Source of the DNA: Microcaldota archaeon
GTDB lineage: Archaea > Micrarchaeota > Micrarchaeia > Burarchaeales > Fermentimicrarchaeaceae
Reading direction: 5' to 3'
Length of the DNA: 32,009 bases
Assembly: GCA_026396385.1 (NCBI GenBank)
Contig: JAPLWV010000027.1
Coordinates: forward strand, 1 to 32,009
The notes beneath the pieces were generated by a model. It did not search any database. It saw only the letters and a program-made list of their open reading frames with translations, and was not told the origin of the DNA. This document shows, piece after piece, positions 7,439 to 15,213 of the stretch (positions are counted from its first letter, which is position 1; every line of letters starts with the position of its first letter). Both the position numbers and the translations under genes were made by a program.

Positions 7439-8274
7439 TTTCTCACCCTCTTAAGTACATATAGAAAAGCTAAGATAGCAATGCCGCCTGCCAGAACCGG
7501 CAGGGCTGTCTGGAGAGGATTCGCCAGTGCCATGCCCACAGAGGTAGGCGTCTCCTCTGCTGGAGTTTCTGGGCCTTTCAGTGAAGCTTCGGTCGGCATT
7601 ACGATGTTGGTAACCCTGAATGAGCTAAGGAGATGGTTGGGCGAGCTGTAGCTGTAGATTCCCTCCCTGTCAGCGCTGAATGTCGCCTCACCGCTCTCAT
7701 TTGTTACGAGTTCCTTCTTACCGCCTGAAAATTCTACTATCACACTTTCATAAACAAGCGGTTTTCCATCCTCAGATGTCATCTTGACCAAAATAGTGCT
7801 GTTGACTGGAACGCTGTCGGGAGCTGTTATGACGGCCCTGGTCTTCTCAGTTCCACTCCCGCACAGCTCATTGAAGCTATGCGTCTCGGGCGTGTTTCCG
7901 TAACTGCCCCATCTGAAACCGATCACATCTCCATCCTTCATCTTGTAGTCCCCTATACCGGCATCCGAGTACTTCCAATCATTCCCATCCAGGTAATAGA
8001 ACCCCCAATAATCAGACTTGCAGAAGCAGTTGCTGGCATCACAGCCGAGCGAGCCTATCCCGCAAAGCGCAATTCCCAAAGTTTCATATTTGTATGTAAC
8101 CACCACTAAGCCGGAGTTCTTTATAAACTCAAATGCGCTGTCCCCGCTTTGAAAATCAATGCACTTCTCAAAGACACTTGAGTTGCTGAACTGGACAACC
8201 AGACCTGCTCTTCCAGCGGAGACTGTTGCCGAGAGCATGAGCAGTACCAGAAGCCATCTCTTCAAATTTCTCAC
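7435..8274 (-). CDS. Secreted, membrane-anchored DUF4430-like (transcobalamin-type) surface protein
   Basis: A 279-residue protein with an N-terminal signal peptide (about 1-21, basic then hydrophobic), a central domain at about 30-135, an Ig/Big-like beta domain at about 140-215, and a C-terminal membrane helix (about 253-274) with a basic tail. The central domain carries FEFIKNSGLVV and later YYLDGNDWKYSDAGIGDY plus KMKDGDVIGFRWG, the layout of DUF4430, a beta-grasp ligand-binding domain related to transcobalamin. A cysteine cluster (CGIGSLGCDASNCFC) is inserted in it and could form disulfides. A TATA box at 8298-8305 puts transcription on the GTG start, so the mRNA is probably leaderless. 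Coupling to the ECF-S-like gene suggests an external receptor for the same nutrient. Confidence 0.72.
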   Translation of the reverse strand: MRNLKRWLLVLLMLSATVSAGRAGLVVQFSNSSVFEKCIDFQSGDSAFEFIKNSGLVVVTYKYETLGIALCGIGSLGCDASNCFCKSDYWGFYYLDGNDWKYSDAGIGDYKMKDGDVIGFRWGSYGNTPETHSFNELCGSGTEKTRAVITAPDSVPVNSTILVKMTSEDGKPLVYESVIVEFSGGKKELVTNESGEATFSADREGIYSYSSPNHLLSSFRVTNIVMPTEASLKGPETPAEETPTSVGMALANPLQTALPVLAGGIAILAFLYVLKRVRK

Positions 8275-8297
8275 CCTATGATTTTAACCAATTCAGC

Positions 8298-8305
8298 TAT
8301 ATATA
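8298..8305. promoter_or_regulatory. Shared TATA box of the DUF4430/M20 divergent pair
   Basis: TATATATA is a perfect palindrome between two divergent genes. Read leftward it lies 31-24 nt before GTG 8274. Read rightward it would start transcription near 8329, leaving a leader of about 55 nt for the peptidase gene. Confidence 0.5.
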
Positions 8306-8383
8306 CCTAATGCCAGCAAAGCTTGCTTAGTAAGTGGGGGATGACAGATTTTCGGTAAGGTAAGAGGTCGTGCGGTGGTGATT

Positions 8384-9703
8384 ATGGATATTGACTTCCT
8401 TGCTATGCTTGTGGAGATTGATACAAATCAGGATGCCATTAATTACAGGAAGTGTGCAAAAGCAATTTCAAAAAAAGCAGAGAGTAGCGGGCTTGCGGTA
8501 GAGGTGCACTCTCCAAACAACCTGAAACCGAACATAATCATCTCCCTTGATGCCGGTGCTGAGCAAACCATGCTTCTTGCAACGCACTATGACGTAGTGC
8601 CCGCAGGTGGAGGGTGGAAGCATCCTCCCTTCAGGCTTACTGTCAACGGAGGGAGGGCATACGGGAGAGGGGCTGCTGACGACAAGGGAGGGATACTCGC
8701 CGCTCTTTCGGCTCTTGAAGCTCTCAGAGAAAGCGGTTCCTCAAGAGTGAATGTAAGGCTCCTTGTGACATGTGACGAGGAAATAGGCGGTGAGGATGGA
8801 CTTGGTTTTGTGATGAAGAAAAAGGCAAACGGAGGTTTTCTTGTCAAGGGGGATGCAGCCATACTGGTTGATGCAGGCCCTCGGGTCTACAGGGGCTCAA
8901 GCGGCAGGGTTGGCGGGAGGATAACGGCAAGAGGCTCTCTCCTTGAACTTCTCTCGCTTCTATCCCGAATGATTGACTATTCAAAACAGAGGGAGAGGGT
9001 TATATCGAAGCTGGTAAGCGCATCCACGGGAAGGAGAATCTGGGGCAGATTTTCACTGACAATGCTAGATCTCAGGGCAGGAGCTGTTGAACATGCGAAA
9101 GCAGGAGTGAAATCGAACATCATACCCGGCGAATGCCGCATCAAGCTGAAGGGAAAGAGGGAGACTGTGGTTCTGGGCAAGCAGGGTCATGCCGGCTACC
9201 CGCATCTGGCCAAGAATGCTATAGAGAAATCCATCCCGCTGCTCAGGAAAGCAGCTGAAATATCCGATGAGGAAGGAAAGTGCGAGTTTGTTTTCGATCT
9301 GAGAACCGTACCCGAAGAAAGCCTGAGTTCCGCAATTGCTGATTTTCGGAAATATGCGAAGGAGGTAGACTCCAGTGCTGAGCTTCAGATAGAGGAAAAA
9401 TCTGGAGGATATGTGCTTTCCGAAACCCATCCTTTCGCCAGGATGCTCAAGAGTGCAACCGGAGAGGAGAGGGCATACGGAACCCTTGGGGGCACAGATG
9501 TGCAGTTCTTCAGCAGGAGAGGCATACCCTCACTGTGCTTTGGTCCAATAGCAGATGATAGCAATGTGCATGGGAAGGATGAGTTCGTGAAAATAAGGGA
9601 TTTGGAGTTTGTCTCCAGTGCTCTCGTAAGGCTATGCGAGAATTGGAGAAATTTTAGAGCTTCTCCTTATGGACGAGTTCGTCAAGCTCCCTTCTTCGAG
9701 TGA
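8384..9703 (+). CDS. M20 family metallopeptidase/deacylase (ArgE/DapE-like)
   Basis: A protein of about 439 residues of the M20 zinc-hydrolase family (ArgE, DapE, carboxypeptidase G2). The first metal motif is THYDVVPAG, the second is YGRGAADDKGG with the bridging aspartate, and the catalytic pair of glutamates is in VTCDEEIGGEDG. A C-terminal metal histidine is likely in DSNVHGKDEF. Between them lies a dimerisation-type insert (about 185-310) including GKQGHAGYPH. A GTG start at 8375 is possible; ATG 8384 is preferred because a GGTGGTG stretch lies just upstream. The substrate cannot be named: arginine/lysine biosynthesis and peptide breakdown are both possible, and no partner pathway genes are adjacent. 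It is convergent with the nitroreductase, with seven bases between stops. Confidence 0.88.
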   Translation: MDIDFLAMLVEIDTNQDAINYRKCAKAISKKAESSGLAVEVHSPNNLKPNIIISLDAGAEQTMLLATHYDVVPAGGGWKHPPFRLTVNGGRAYGRGAADDKGGILAALSALEALRESGSSRVNVRLLVTCDEEIGGEDGLGFVMKKKANGGFLVKGDAAILVDAGPRVYRGSSGRVGGRITARGSLLELLSLLSRMIDYSKQRERVISKLVSASTGRRIWGRFSLTMLDLRAGAVEHAKAGVKSNIIPGECRIKLKGKRETVVLGKQGHAGYPHLAKNAIEKSIPLLRKAAEISDEEGKCEFVFDLRTVPEESLSSAIADFRKYAKEVDSSAELQIEEKSGGYVLSETHPFARMLKSATGEERAYGTLGGTDVQFFSRRGIPSLCFGPIADDSNVHGKDEFVKIRDLEFVSSALVRLCENWRNFRASPYGRVRQAPFFE

Positions 9704-9710
9704 CTCTGGG

Positions 9711-10175
9711 CTACTCATCCGCATATCCTATCGGAAGCATTGAAACTGGCTTGGAATTCCCCTCCGCATTCACGGCTTTTGCAACCTCGTTCTCATCAAA
9801 CGCGCCGACCCACACGCAACCCAGTCCAAGTGCAGCAGCTGCGAGCTGTGCGTAAGCACTTGCTATTGCTGCATCCTGCAGGCAGTACAGCTCGGCGCCC
9901 CTCCTGCTGTATTTCCTTGATGACCTATCTGGATGGGTGAGGAAAACCAGCACGACTTGGGCATGCGCTATGAACTCCTGCTCGTATGCAGCGCTCGCAA
10001 GCTTCTCCTTTCTTTCCTTGTCCTTGACAACAACTATCTCGTATGCCTGCAGGTCACCGGCAGATGGAGCCGAGTTGGCAGCCTCCAGAATTTTCTGGAG
10101 TTTCTCTTCTTCCACTTCCTTCTCCTTGAACTTTCTTACCGAATGCCTGCTTTTCAGCACTTCGAAGAACTCCAT
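9711..10175 (-). CDS. Nitroreductase family protein (FMN oxidoreductase)
   Basis: A 154-residue single-domain nitroreductase-family protein. The N-terminal RHSVRKFKEKEVEEEKL with SAPSAGDLQAYEIVVV is the FMN-binding signature; QDAAIASAYAQLAAAALGLGCVWVGAFDENEV is the conserved central helix and loop. The C-terminus MLPIGYADE is the usual end of the short archaeal forms. The physiological substrate of such enzymes is generally unknown. ATG 10175 is chosen over an in-frame GTG three codons upstream because AAAGGTG lies at the right distance. The gene diverges from mevalonate kinase and shares its AT-rich promoter region. Confidence 0.87.
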   Translation of the reverse strand: MEFFEVLKSRHSVRKFKEKEVEEEKLQKILEAANSAPSAGDLQAYEIVVVKDKERKEKLASAAYEQEFIAHAQVVLVFLTHPDRSSRKYSRRGAELYCLQDAAIASAYAQLAAAALGLGCVWVGAFDENEVAKAVNAEGNSKPVSMLPIGYADE

Positions 10176-10210
10176 AGGATACACCTTTCACTTACATGTG
10201 AAGTATACAA

Positions 10211-10226
10211 TTTAAAATATATTAAT
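10211..10226. promoter_or_regulatory. TATA region between nitroreductase and mevalonate kinase
   Basis: The stretch TTTAAAATATATTAAT lies 22-37 nt before the mevalonate kinase ATG (10248) and 36-51 nt before the nitroreductase ATG on the other strand. It is a TATA sequence in both orientations and probably serves both genes. Confidence 0.5.
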
Positions 10227-10247
10227 ATTCATTGCATAATCTATTCC

Positions 10248-11237
10248 ATGGCATCAGCACCGGGCAGCCTCAAGCTCTTCGGGGAGCATGCAGTTGTCTA
10301 CAACAGGCTAGCCCTCTCCGCGGCGTTCAACAGGAGAGCTTTCTGCAGGCTCAGCAAGGCCAAGGGCGGAATAACAATCAAACTGGAGGATTTCGGGAGG
10401 AAGGACAGGTTCACTTTCAACGAAGTTTTGAAAACCTATGCGGAATTGAAGGGCATGATAGAAAAAGGCGATATGGAGGGCCTTGCAAAGGCAAGGAGGG
10501 ATATCTTCTCGCCCTACAGGATAATACTCGGGGAGTTCTTCTGCGAGTTCGGCTTCACTGCCGTGGATATCTCAATCCACTCGGAAGTGCCGCGCAATTC
10601 CGGGCTGGGCTCAAGTGCGACTGTTTTTTCATCCCTGTCTGCAGAGCTGAATAATTGCTTCCATGGCGGGCTTGGCAAAAAGCAGCTTGCCGAGCTTTCG
10701 AACCTTGGTGACAAAGTGGTGCATGGCAACCCAAGCGGGCTTGACGCCAGCACATGCGCATTTGGCGGCTACATATCCTTCAGGAGGGAGGAGGGAGCCA
10801 AGCCATTAAAGATAAAGGCAGAAGTGCCCATGCTTGTTGTCAACACCGGCTCGCAAAAGGACACCGGCCAGATGATAAAAAGGGTTGCGGAAAGATACAG
10901 GAAGAGCAGGAATGAGGTCGATGGAATATTCGACAGGATGGAGGAAACCGCCCTGAGCGGCATAAAGGCATTGAAATCCTCGAACTTCAAAAAGCTTGGC
11001 GGGAACATGAATGCTGCGCAGCAGTGCTTTTCTGAGCTTGGCTTGTCCACTCCTCAGATGGACAGGATAATAGAAACTGCGCTGGAGAACGGCGCATTCG
11101 GGGCCAAGATAACGGGTGCAGGCGGAGGCGGGTGCGTGATAATCCTGGCAAAAAAACCGAAGGAATTCACGCATCTCTACAAGCGCATGGGTTATGATTC
11201 TTTCGAAACTGTGCTGGGGGCAAGAGGTGCCGAATAG
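10248..11237 (+). CDS. mvk: Mevalonate kinase
   Basis: A 329-residue GHMP kinase that makes mevalonate 5-phosphate from mevalonate and ATP, the entry point to the dehydratase operon 5 kb upstream. Motif 1 is SAPGSLKLFGEHAVVYN (residues about 3-19), motif 2 is NSGLGSSATVFSSL with GLGSSA at 119-124, and motif 3 is KITGAGGGGCVI near the C-terminus. NPSGLDAST matches the mevalonate kinase subfamily and carries the catalytic aspartate. The frame stays open far upstream, but protein similarity starts at this ATG and the TATA box at 10211-10226 fits it. The GluRS gene follows at once, so the two are probably co-transcribed. Confidence 0.94.
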   Translation: MASAPGSLKLFGEHAVVYNRLALSAAFNRRAFCRLSKAKGGITIKLEDFGRKDRFTFNEVLKTYAELKGMIEKGDMEGLAKARRDIFSPYRIILGEFFCEFGFTAVDISIHSEVPRNSGLGSSATVFSSLSAELNNCFHGGLGKKQLAELSNLGDKVVHGNPSGLDASTCAFGGYISFRREEGAKPLKIKAEVPMLVVNTGSQKDTGQMIKRVAERYRKSRNEVDGIFDRMEETALSGIKALKSSNFKKLGGNMNAAQQCFSELGLSTPQMDRIIETALENGAFGAKITGAGGGGCVIILAKKPKEFTHLYKRMGYDSFETVLGARGAE

Positions 11238-11259
11238 CTGAATGTCAAAGGTGAATGAT

Positions 11260-12957
11260 ATGGGTGGAAAATTGGGTGTTGAGGAAGTGGCATACAAGCA
11301 TGCCCTGAAGAATGCGAGCGACTACGGCAAGGCACAGGTCGGAGCAGTAGTTGGCAAGGTCATAGCAGAAATTCCTGAAGCCAAGGCAGACATGAAGGCA
11401 ACCATGAAAGTCATTTCCGAAGTCATCACGAAAGTCAACAAGTTGAAGAAGGAGCAGATTGACAATGAGCTCAAGAAGTTCACATTTGAGGAGAAGAAGG
11501 AAGAGGAGAGGAGAATCACCCTTGAGGATGGGGAGAAGGGAAAGGTTGTGACAAGATTCCTTCCCGAGCCTAACGGCTTTGCGCACCTTGGGCATGCGAA
11601 GGCTGCTCTCCTCTCGTATGAGGCTGCAAAAGAATACGAAGGTAAGTGCCTGCTGCGCTTTGATGACACGAACCCGGAGAAGGAGAAGGGGGAGTTTGTT
11701 AATGCCATAAAAGAGGATTTGGAATGGCTTGGCATGAAGTTTGAGAAGGAGCTGTACTCATCCGACAAGATGCCGGAGTTCTACAAGCTTGCAAGGCAGC
11801 TCATAATGCAAGGCGACGCCTATGTGTGCAGCTGCGAGAAGGAGAGGATAAACGAGCTTAGAAAGCTTGGGAAGGGCTGCACTTGCAGGTCCAACAGCAC
11901 TGAGGGCAACTTGGATGCATGGGACAGGATGCTTGCGGGCAAATACGGGAAGGGCGATGCAGTCGTAAGGTTAACTGCAGAGCCGGATTCAGCCAACACG
12001 GTGATGCGCGACCCAACGCTGTTCAGAATATGCAGTGCCGAGCACTACAGGCAGGGCAGGAAATACTCTGTCTGGCCGACATATGATTTTGAGGTTAGCA
12101 TAGCTGATTCCCTGGACGGAGTCACCCATGCCCTAAGAAGCAAGGAGTATGAGTTGAGGGATGAGCTATACTACAGGATAATAGAGAAGCTTGGGATGAG
12201 AAAGCCGATTGTATACGATTTCTCAAGGCTCACCATAAAAGGAATCCCGCTGAGCAAGAGGCTGTTGAAGCCCCTCATTGATGAGAAAAGAGTCTCGGGC
12301 TGGGACGACCCGAGAATGCCGACACTGCGGGGCTTGAAGAGGCGAGGAATACTGCCTGAAGCAATAAGGAATTTCGTCCTTAGTTTTGGCTTGAGCAAGG
12401 TGGAGAGCGAGCCTTCAATAGATGCACTCCTGACAGAGAACAGGAGGCTGCTCGACCCCAAAGCTCCAAGATATTTCTTCGTGAAAGACCCTGTCGAGCT
12501 GGTTGTTGATGGTGCGAAAAAGGGAGAGATGAAGCTGAAGAAGCATCCCACTGAGAATCTTGGCGAAAGGACGCTTGAGATAACCGGGAAGTTCTTCATA
12601 AGCAACTCCGATGCGGAGAAACTGAAGAAGGGAGACAGGTTCAGGCTGCTGGACTTGTGCAATGTCAAGCTTGTTGAGAAAGGCAAAACTCTCAGGGGGG
12701 AATTCCTAGGGAATGAAGGAATGGAGGATAAGAAGCTCCACTGGGTGCCCGAGGAGCACGTGAAGGCACAGGTGCTTGTTCCCTCAGAGCTGTTTATAGG
12801 GGAGGAGTTCAACAATGACAGCCTGAGGATGGATGAGGGATACTGCGAGCAGGAGTGCAGGAACCTGAGGAAGGGCAGCGCGATACAGTTTGTCCGCTAC
12901 GGGTTCTGCATGCTGGATGACGAGAAGACGATGCAGTTCATATTGACTAATCCTTAA
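11260..12957 (+). CDS. gltX: Glutamyl-tRNA synthetase, archaeal type
   Basis: An archaeal-type class I GluRS of 565 residues, counted from ATG 11260. The N-terminal about 85 residues form an archaeal helical extension, followed by the catalytic Rossmann domain with the HIGH-type motif FAHLGHAK (near residue 109) and the KMSKS-type loop IPLSKRL. The C-terminal half is the beta-barrel anticodon-binding domain of the archaeal/GlnRS-like type. ATG 11260 has AAAGGTGA five bases upstream; an in-frame ATG at 11242, just after the mevalonate kinase stop, is an alternative with a weaker ribosome site. Archaeal GluRS usually charges both tRNA-Glu and tRNA-Gln, the latter then amidated by GatDE; that gene is not in this window. 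Confidence 0.95.
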   Translation: MGGKLGVEEVAYKHALKNASDYGKAQVGAVVGKVIAEIPEAKADMKATMKVISEVITKVNKLKKEQIDNELKKFTFEEKKEEERRITLEDGEKGKVVTRFLPEPNGFAHLGHAKAALLSYEAAKEYEGKCLLRFDDTNPEKEKGEFVNAIKEDLEWLGMKFEKELYSSDKMPEFYKLARQLIMQGDAYVCSCEKERINELRKLGKGCTCRSNSTEGNLDAWDRMLAGKYGKGDAVVRLTAEPDSANTVMRDPTLFRICSAEHYRQGRKYSVWPTYDFEVSIADSLDGVTHALRSKEYELRDELYYRIIEKLGMRKPIVYDFSRLTIKGIPLSKRLLKPLIDEKRVSGWDDPRMPTLRGLKRRGILPEAIRNFVLSFGLSKVESEPSIDALLTENRRLLDPKAPRYFFVKDPVELVVDGAKKGEMKLKKHPTENLGERTLEITGKFFISNSDAEKLKKGDRFRLLDLCNVKLVEKGKTLRGEFLGNEGMEDKKLHWVPEEHVKAQVLVPSELFIGEEFNNDSLRMDEGYCEQECRNLRKGSAIQFVRYGFCMLDDEKTMQFILTNP

Positions 12958-13310
12958 ACCACATAAATCGCATGTAAATCGCCAATAAATCAGGTAAAAC
13001 TGGTAAAATCGACCGTTTTCGCTTGGGTATGAAATACGTCTGGAAAAACGGTAAAATCGGTATGCAGTTTTGAAGGGCTTGCCGTCGGAGAGCAGATCTA
13101 TACCGTTTTTCCTTTTTCTGCTCTCCGAGGAAAAACGGCTTGCCCTGCCGTTTTTATGAAAGAATTTGAAGGAAAGGGCGTTTTCACGTCTGGAGAACTG
13201 GCTTAGCCGGGCTCTGCCGGTCTGGTCCGGCTTTTCCTGCCTGTTTTCCGCTCTTTTTACCGCTTCAGGCGGAGCCGGATGGCGTTTTTACTGATTTTCT
13301 GGATGGTATA
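12958..13310. other. Gene-free block of inverted repeats built on an NCCGTTTTT core
   Basis: No convincing reading frame lies in these 353 bases. They hold many self-complementary pieces. ACCGTTTT at 13012-13019 pairs with 13045-13052; AAAAACGGTA at 13044-13053 pairs perfectly with TACCGTTTTT at 13101-13110; a 12-base perfect stem joins 13085-13096 with 13117-13128; a 9-base stem joins 13131-13139 with 13147-13155; AGCCGG at 13205-13210 pairs with 13227-13232. The NCCGTTTTT core recurs in alternating orientation, with GGCGTTTT variants at about 13178 and 13281. It lies between the GluRS stop and the AT-rich island. It could be stacked terminators, a structured RNA or protein-binding sites; the sequence does not decide. 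Confidence 0.6.
13131..13155. terminator. Hairpin with T-run, terminator-like in both directions
   Basis: AAAAACGGC and GCCGTTTTT form a perfect 9-base stem around a 7-base loop, with a T-run at the 3' side on both strands. It resembles a bidirectional intrinsic terminator. It could end the GluRS transcript rightward and the minus-strand island transcript leftward. Confidence 0.4.
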
Positions 13311-13742
13311 TTATACACCAAAGTCAGGTACATCAAATTCAGGTAAATCAAATTTTGGTAGTTCGAATAATCCAGTATTCGTTCTTCTACGCTTGCTTTT
13401 CTTTTTTCCGCCTTTCTTAGTGCTTGTGACTGACCTAGTTTGAGGTTTCCCCATTTTTCTCATAAATGTTGCCCAACTATCAGTTCCTTGTAATTTATTA
13501 CATCTAGCACAAATACAAACTGAATTTCTTAGGGTTGCAGTTCCACCCTTAGAAGCTGGGTTTTTATGCCCAGACTCCATCTCATCAAATTCGATTTTAC
13601 GCCCGCAAGCCTCGCATCTGCCCCTTGCGCGTCTATAAAGAATTTGTTTATCTCTAATCCCTAATGTTCTTTTACTTCCTTTACTCTCACTTCCTCCAAA
13701 TCCAAGAACGGAGGGATTATAATCCCAAAGATTTCCTGCCAT
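13311..13742 (-). CDS. HNH endonuclease domain protein
   Basis: A 143-residue protein with a zinc-type HNH domain. CEAC (C43, C46) and CARC (C78, C81) supply a structural zinc site, and SGHKNPASKGG (H59) with the asparagine of LRNSV (N73) gives the nuclease core in the usual order. A basic linker (about 108-125) follows, and the last 19 residues repeat an amphipathic LPxFD-like unit three times, possibly a partner-binding tail. GGTGGTGA lies just before the ATG. It is the last gene of an all-minus AT-rich island and has its own copy of the island promoter at 13772-13792. Its target is unknown; such stand-alone HNH proteins occur in mobile and defence contexts. Confidence 0.8.
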   Translation of the reverse strand: MAGNLWDYNPSVLGFGGSESKGSKRTLGIRDKQILYRRARGRCEACGRKIEFDEMESGHKNPASKGGTATLRNSVCICARCNKLQGTDSWATFMRKMGKPQTRSVTSTKKGGKKKSKRRRTNTGLFELPKFDLPEFDVPDFGV

Positions 13743-13771
13743 TTCACCACCATAAAGTAGTTAGCATCCCT

Positions 13772-13792
13772 AATTATATCAAGATTGCTTTG
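13772..13792 (-). promoter_or_regulatory. Island promoter repeat, copy 1
   Basis: On the minus strand this reads CAAAGCAATCTTGATATAAT, a diverged copy of the repeated promoter that precedes four island genes. Its TATA centre lies about 35 nt before the HNH gene ATG, leaving a leader of about 10 nt that contains GGTGGTGA. Confidence 0.6.
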
Positions 13793-13819
13793 TAAGTATG
13801 GTTACATTTCGAAGGTATA

Positions 13820-14560
13820 TTACTGATTCAACTTCTTATAAATCTCTAAAAATCTTACACTGTCACCAAGTAATGCTAATGCATCTGAAGATTCTGCAAA
13901 AATATCAATTCTGTGTGAGAGAAAATTTCGAGTTTTTTTGTTCGCCTTTATTATAGTTTCCTTAACATCTTTTCTATCAGCATTTATAACGCCATTTGAG
14001 ACTAAGAATTTTATCTTATCTTCTAATGTTTCCCCATCAAATCTATCTAAGATATACTCTATAATTCGGCTCGTAATTAATACCGAACCCAGAAAATATC
14101 CTTTTTCAGCTCCTTCTATTGCTTTACTCAAATTCTTTTCAAATAGTGGATCAATATCTTCGCACAGTTTCGCTATTTCTATCTTTAGGCTGTTTAGTCT
14201 ATCTACATCCTCTTCTGACAAAGCTGTGGTCAGCATCTCCATAGCTCCTATAACCTTACCGCAATTTACTATGAGCTTACGCAAAGCGGCTTCTGGAAAC
14301 TTTAATTTACTGGGTGTTCTAAGTAACGGTGGTAATATGAGTCGAATATCCGGTGTTGGTTGTATTCCCAACTCCACTACTTCTTCTATGCTATTATTGT
14401 AAATTTCCAACAAAACTCTTGTTTGTTCGACTAAAGATATCCTATAAGGGGTATTCATATAAGGAGACTCTAAATTCCCAAATTTTTTTAGTACGTCCTC
14501 TGCTTGATTTTCCATACTTCGAAACTGACTCAGAAGACCCGCAGCTTTTATTTTTTTCAT
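13820..14560 (-). CDS. HEPN-like helical protein of unknown function
   Basis: A 246-residue, mostly helical protein without membrane segments. The C-terminal half (about 145-240) resembles DUF4145/HEPN-type bundles: AEKGYFLGSVLITSRIIEYIL, then LEDKIKFLVSNGVI, then RNFLSHR, where R211-x4-H216 fits the Rx4-6H motif of HEPN ribonucleases. The N-terminal half has no feature I recognise. Start ATG 14560 follows AGGAGAAG at a usable distance. Codon use and base composition are AT-rich like the rest of the island. It may be an RNA-cleaving toxin-like protein, but the HEPN call rests on one short motif and the helical pattern, and no obvious antitoxin partner is adjacent. Confidence 0.5.
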   Translation of the reverse strand: MKKIKAAGLLSQFRSMENQAEDVLKKFGNLESPYMNTPYRISLVEQTRVLLEIYNNSIEEVVELGIQPTPDIRLILPPLLRTPSKLKFPEAALRKLIVNCGKVIGAMEMLTTALSEEDVDRLNSLKIEIAKLCEDIDPLFEKNLSKAIEGAEKGYFLGSVLITSRIIEYILDRFDGETLEDKIKFLVSNGVINADRKDVKETIIKANKKTRNFLSHRIDIFAESSDALALLGDSVRFLEIYKKLNQ

Positions 14561-14596
14561 AATCTTTCTTCTCCTAAAGTAATATTTGGTTTAACT

Positions 14597-14617
14597 GAAT
14601 ATATTAAACTTGCTTTG
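14597..14617 (-). promoter_or_regulatory. Island promoter repeat, copy 2
   Basis: Minus strand: CAAAGCAAGTTTAATATATT, with the TATA centre about 42 nt before the ATG of the HEPN-like gene. The repeat overlaps the end of the upstream gene, and its TTTAA contains that gene's stop codon. Confidence 0.6.
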
Positions 14618-15161
14618 ACTTCTTTTCAGTTTCTTTCATTACTTTCCTAATCTCACTAATTTTGCTATTGTACTCTTCTTCTCTATTTTCAAGAGATTTT
14701 TTAATCTTACCTAAAATATCTGCCGTAAACCAAATAAGAATAAAAGCAAAGAGCAGGGCGGATATGAAGAAACTATTCCATCCTCTGCTATTTAATGAAT
14801 CCTGCATAATCGGATGGCTAACAGTAACTATGAACACCATAACAGATACAAAAACTGCAATTAGAAAATTCATCTGTGTTCTGTTGTGATCTCTCATCTC
14901 TTCTAATTCGTATTCTACAAGTTTAATTCGATATTCTTTGTTAGTTATGGACTTGTCTTCTGGTTCAATTTTCTTTTCGGGTTTTTCTTCGTAGATACGG
15001 CGAAATGACCCAAGTAATGAAAGCAATGATATAAGGAAAATTATAAAACCTAAGATGTATAGACCTACTTTCATAGATCCAGATTCAATTCGTCCTTCAA
15101 AACCGTATATACCAAACAACAAAATAAAGAACAAAACGGATATAACTAGATTAATATCCAT
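14604..15161 (-). CDS. Four-helix membrane protein with cytosolic coiled segments
   Basis: I do not recognise this 185-residue protein. It has two N-terminal membrane helices (about 3-20 and 33-52), a charged loop of about 45 residues predicted to be helical (EYRIKLVEYELEEMRDHNR), two more helices (about 98-117 and 128-150) and a highly charged tail ending EKKSKQV. ATG 15161 is preferred over the in-frame GTG three codons earlier because GGGTGG lies five bases before it. Its two-pair helix layout suggests both ends and the central loop are cytosolic. It lies in the AT-rich island with its own promoter copy (15192-15213). Function is unknown. Confidence 0.65.
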   Translation of the reverse strand: MDINLVISVLFFILLFGIYGFEGRIESGSMKVGLYILGFIIFLISLLSLLGSFRRIYEEKPEKKIEPEDKSITNKEYRIKLVEYELEEMRDHNRTQMNFLIAVFVSVMVFIVTVSHPIMQDSLNSRGWNSFFISALLFAFILIWFTADILGKIKKSLENREEEYNSKISEIRKVMKETEKKSKQV

Positions 15162-15191
15162 GAAAACCACCCGTCAGATATCTGCCATTCT

Positions 15192-15213
15192 GGAGTATAT
15201 TAAGATTGCTTTG
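15192..15213 (-). promoter_or_regulatory. Island promoter repeat, copy 3
   Basis: Identical over at least 22 bases to copy 4. Minus strand core: AGCAATCTTAATATACTCC. The TATA centre is about 37 nt before ATG 15161. The TAA of the TATA box is also the stop codon of the upstream 108-residue gene. Confidence 0.65.

Noticed and set aside
9933-10247. Extension of the mevalonate kinase frame 105 codons upstream of ATG 10248
   Set aside because: The extension overlaps the nitroreductase gene on the other strand and the shared promoter, and kinase similarity begins at MASAPGS.
12171-12815. Minus-strand frame of 214 codons opposite GluRS
   Set aside because: It is opposite a clear synthetase domain and gives serine/leucine-rich sequence with no recognisable motif.
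12958-13310. Replication origin suggested by the repeat block
   Set aside because: No Orc1/Cdc6 gene or recognisable origin recognition box is nearby; the T-rich stems fit terminators or structured RNA as well.
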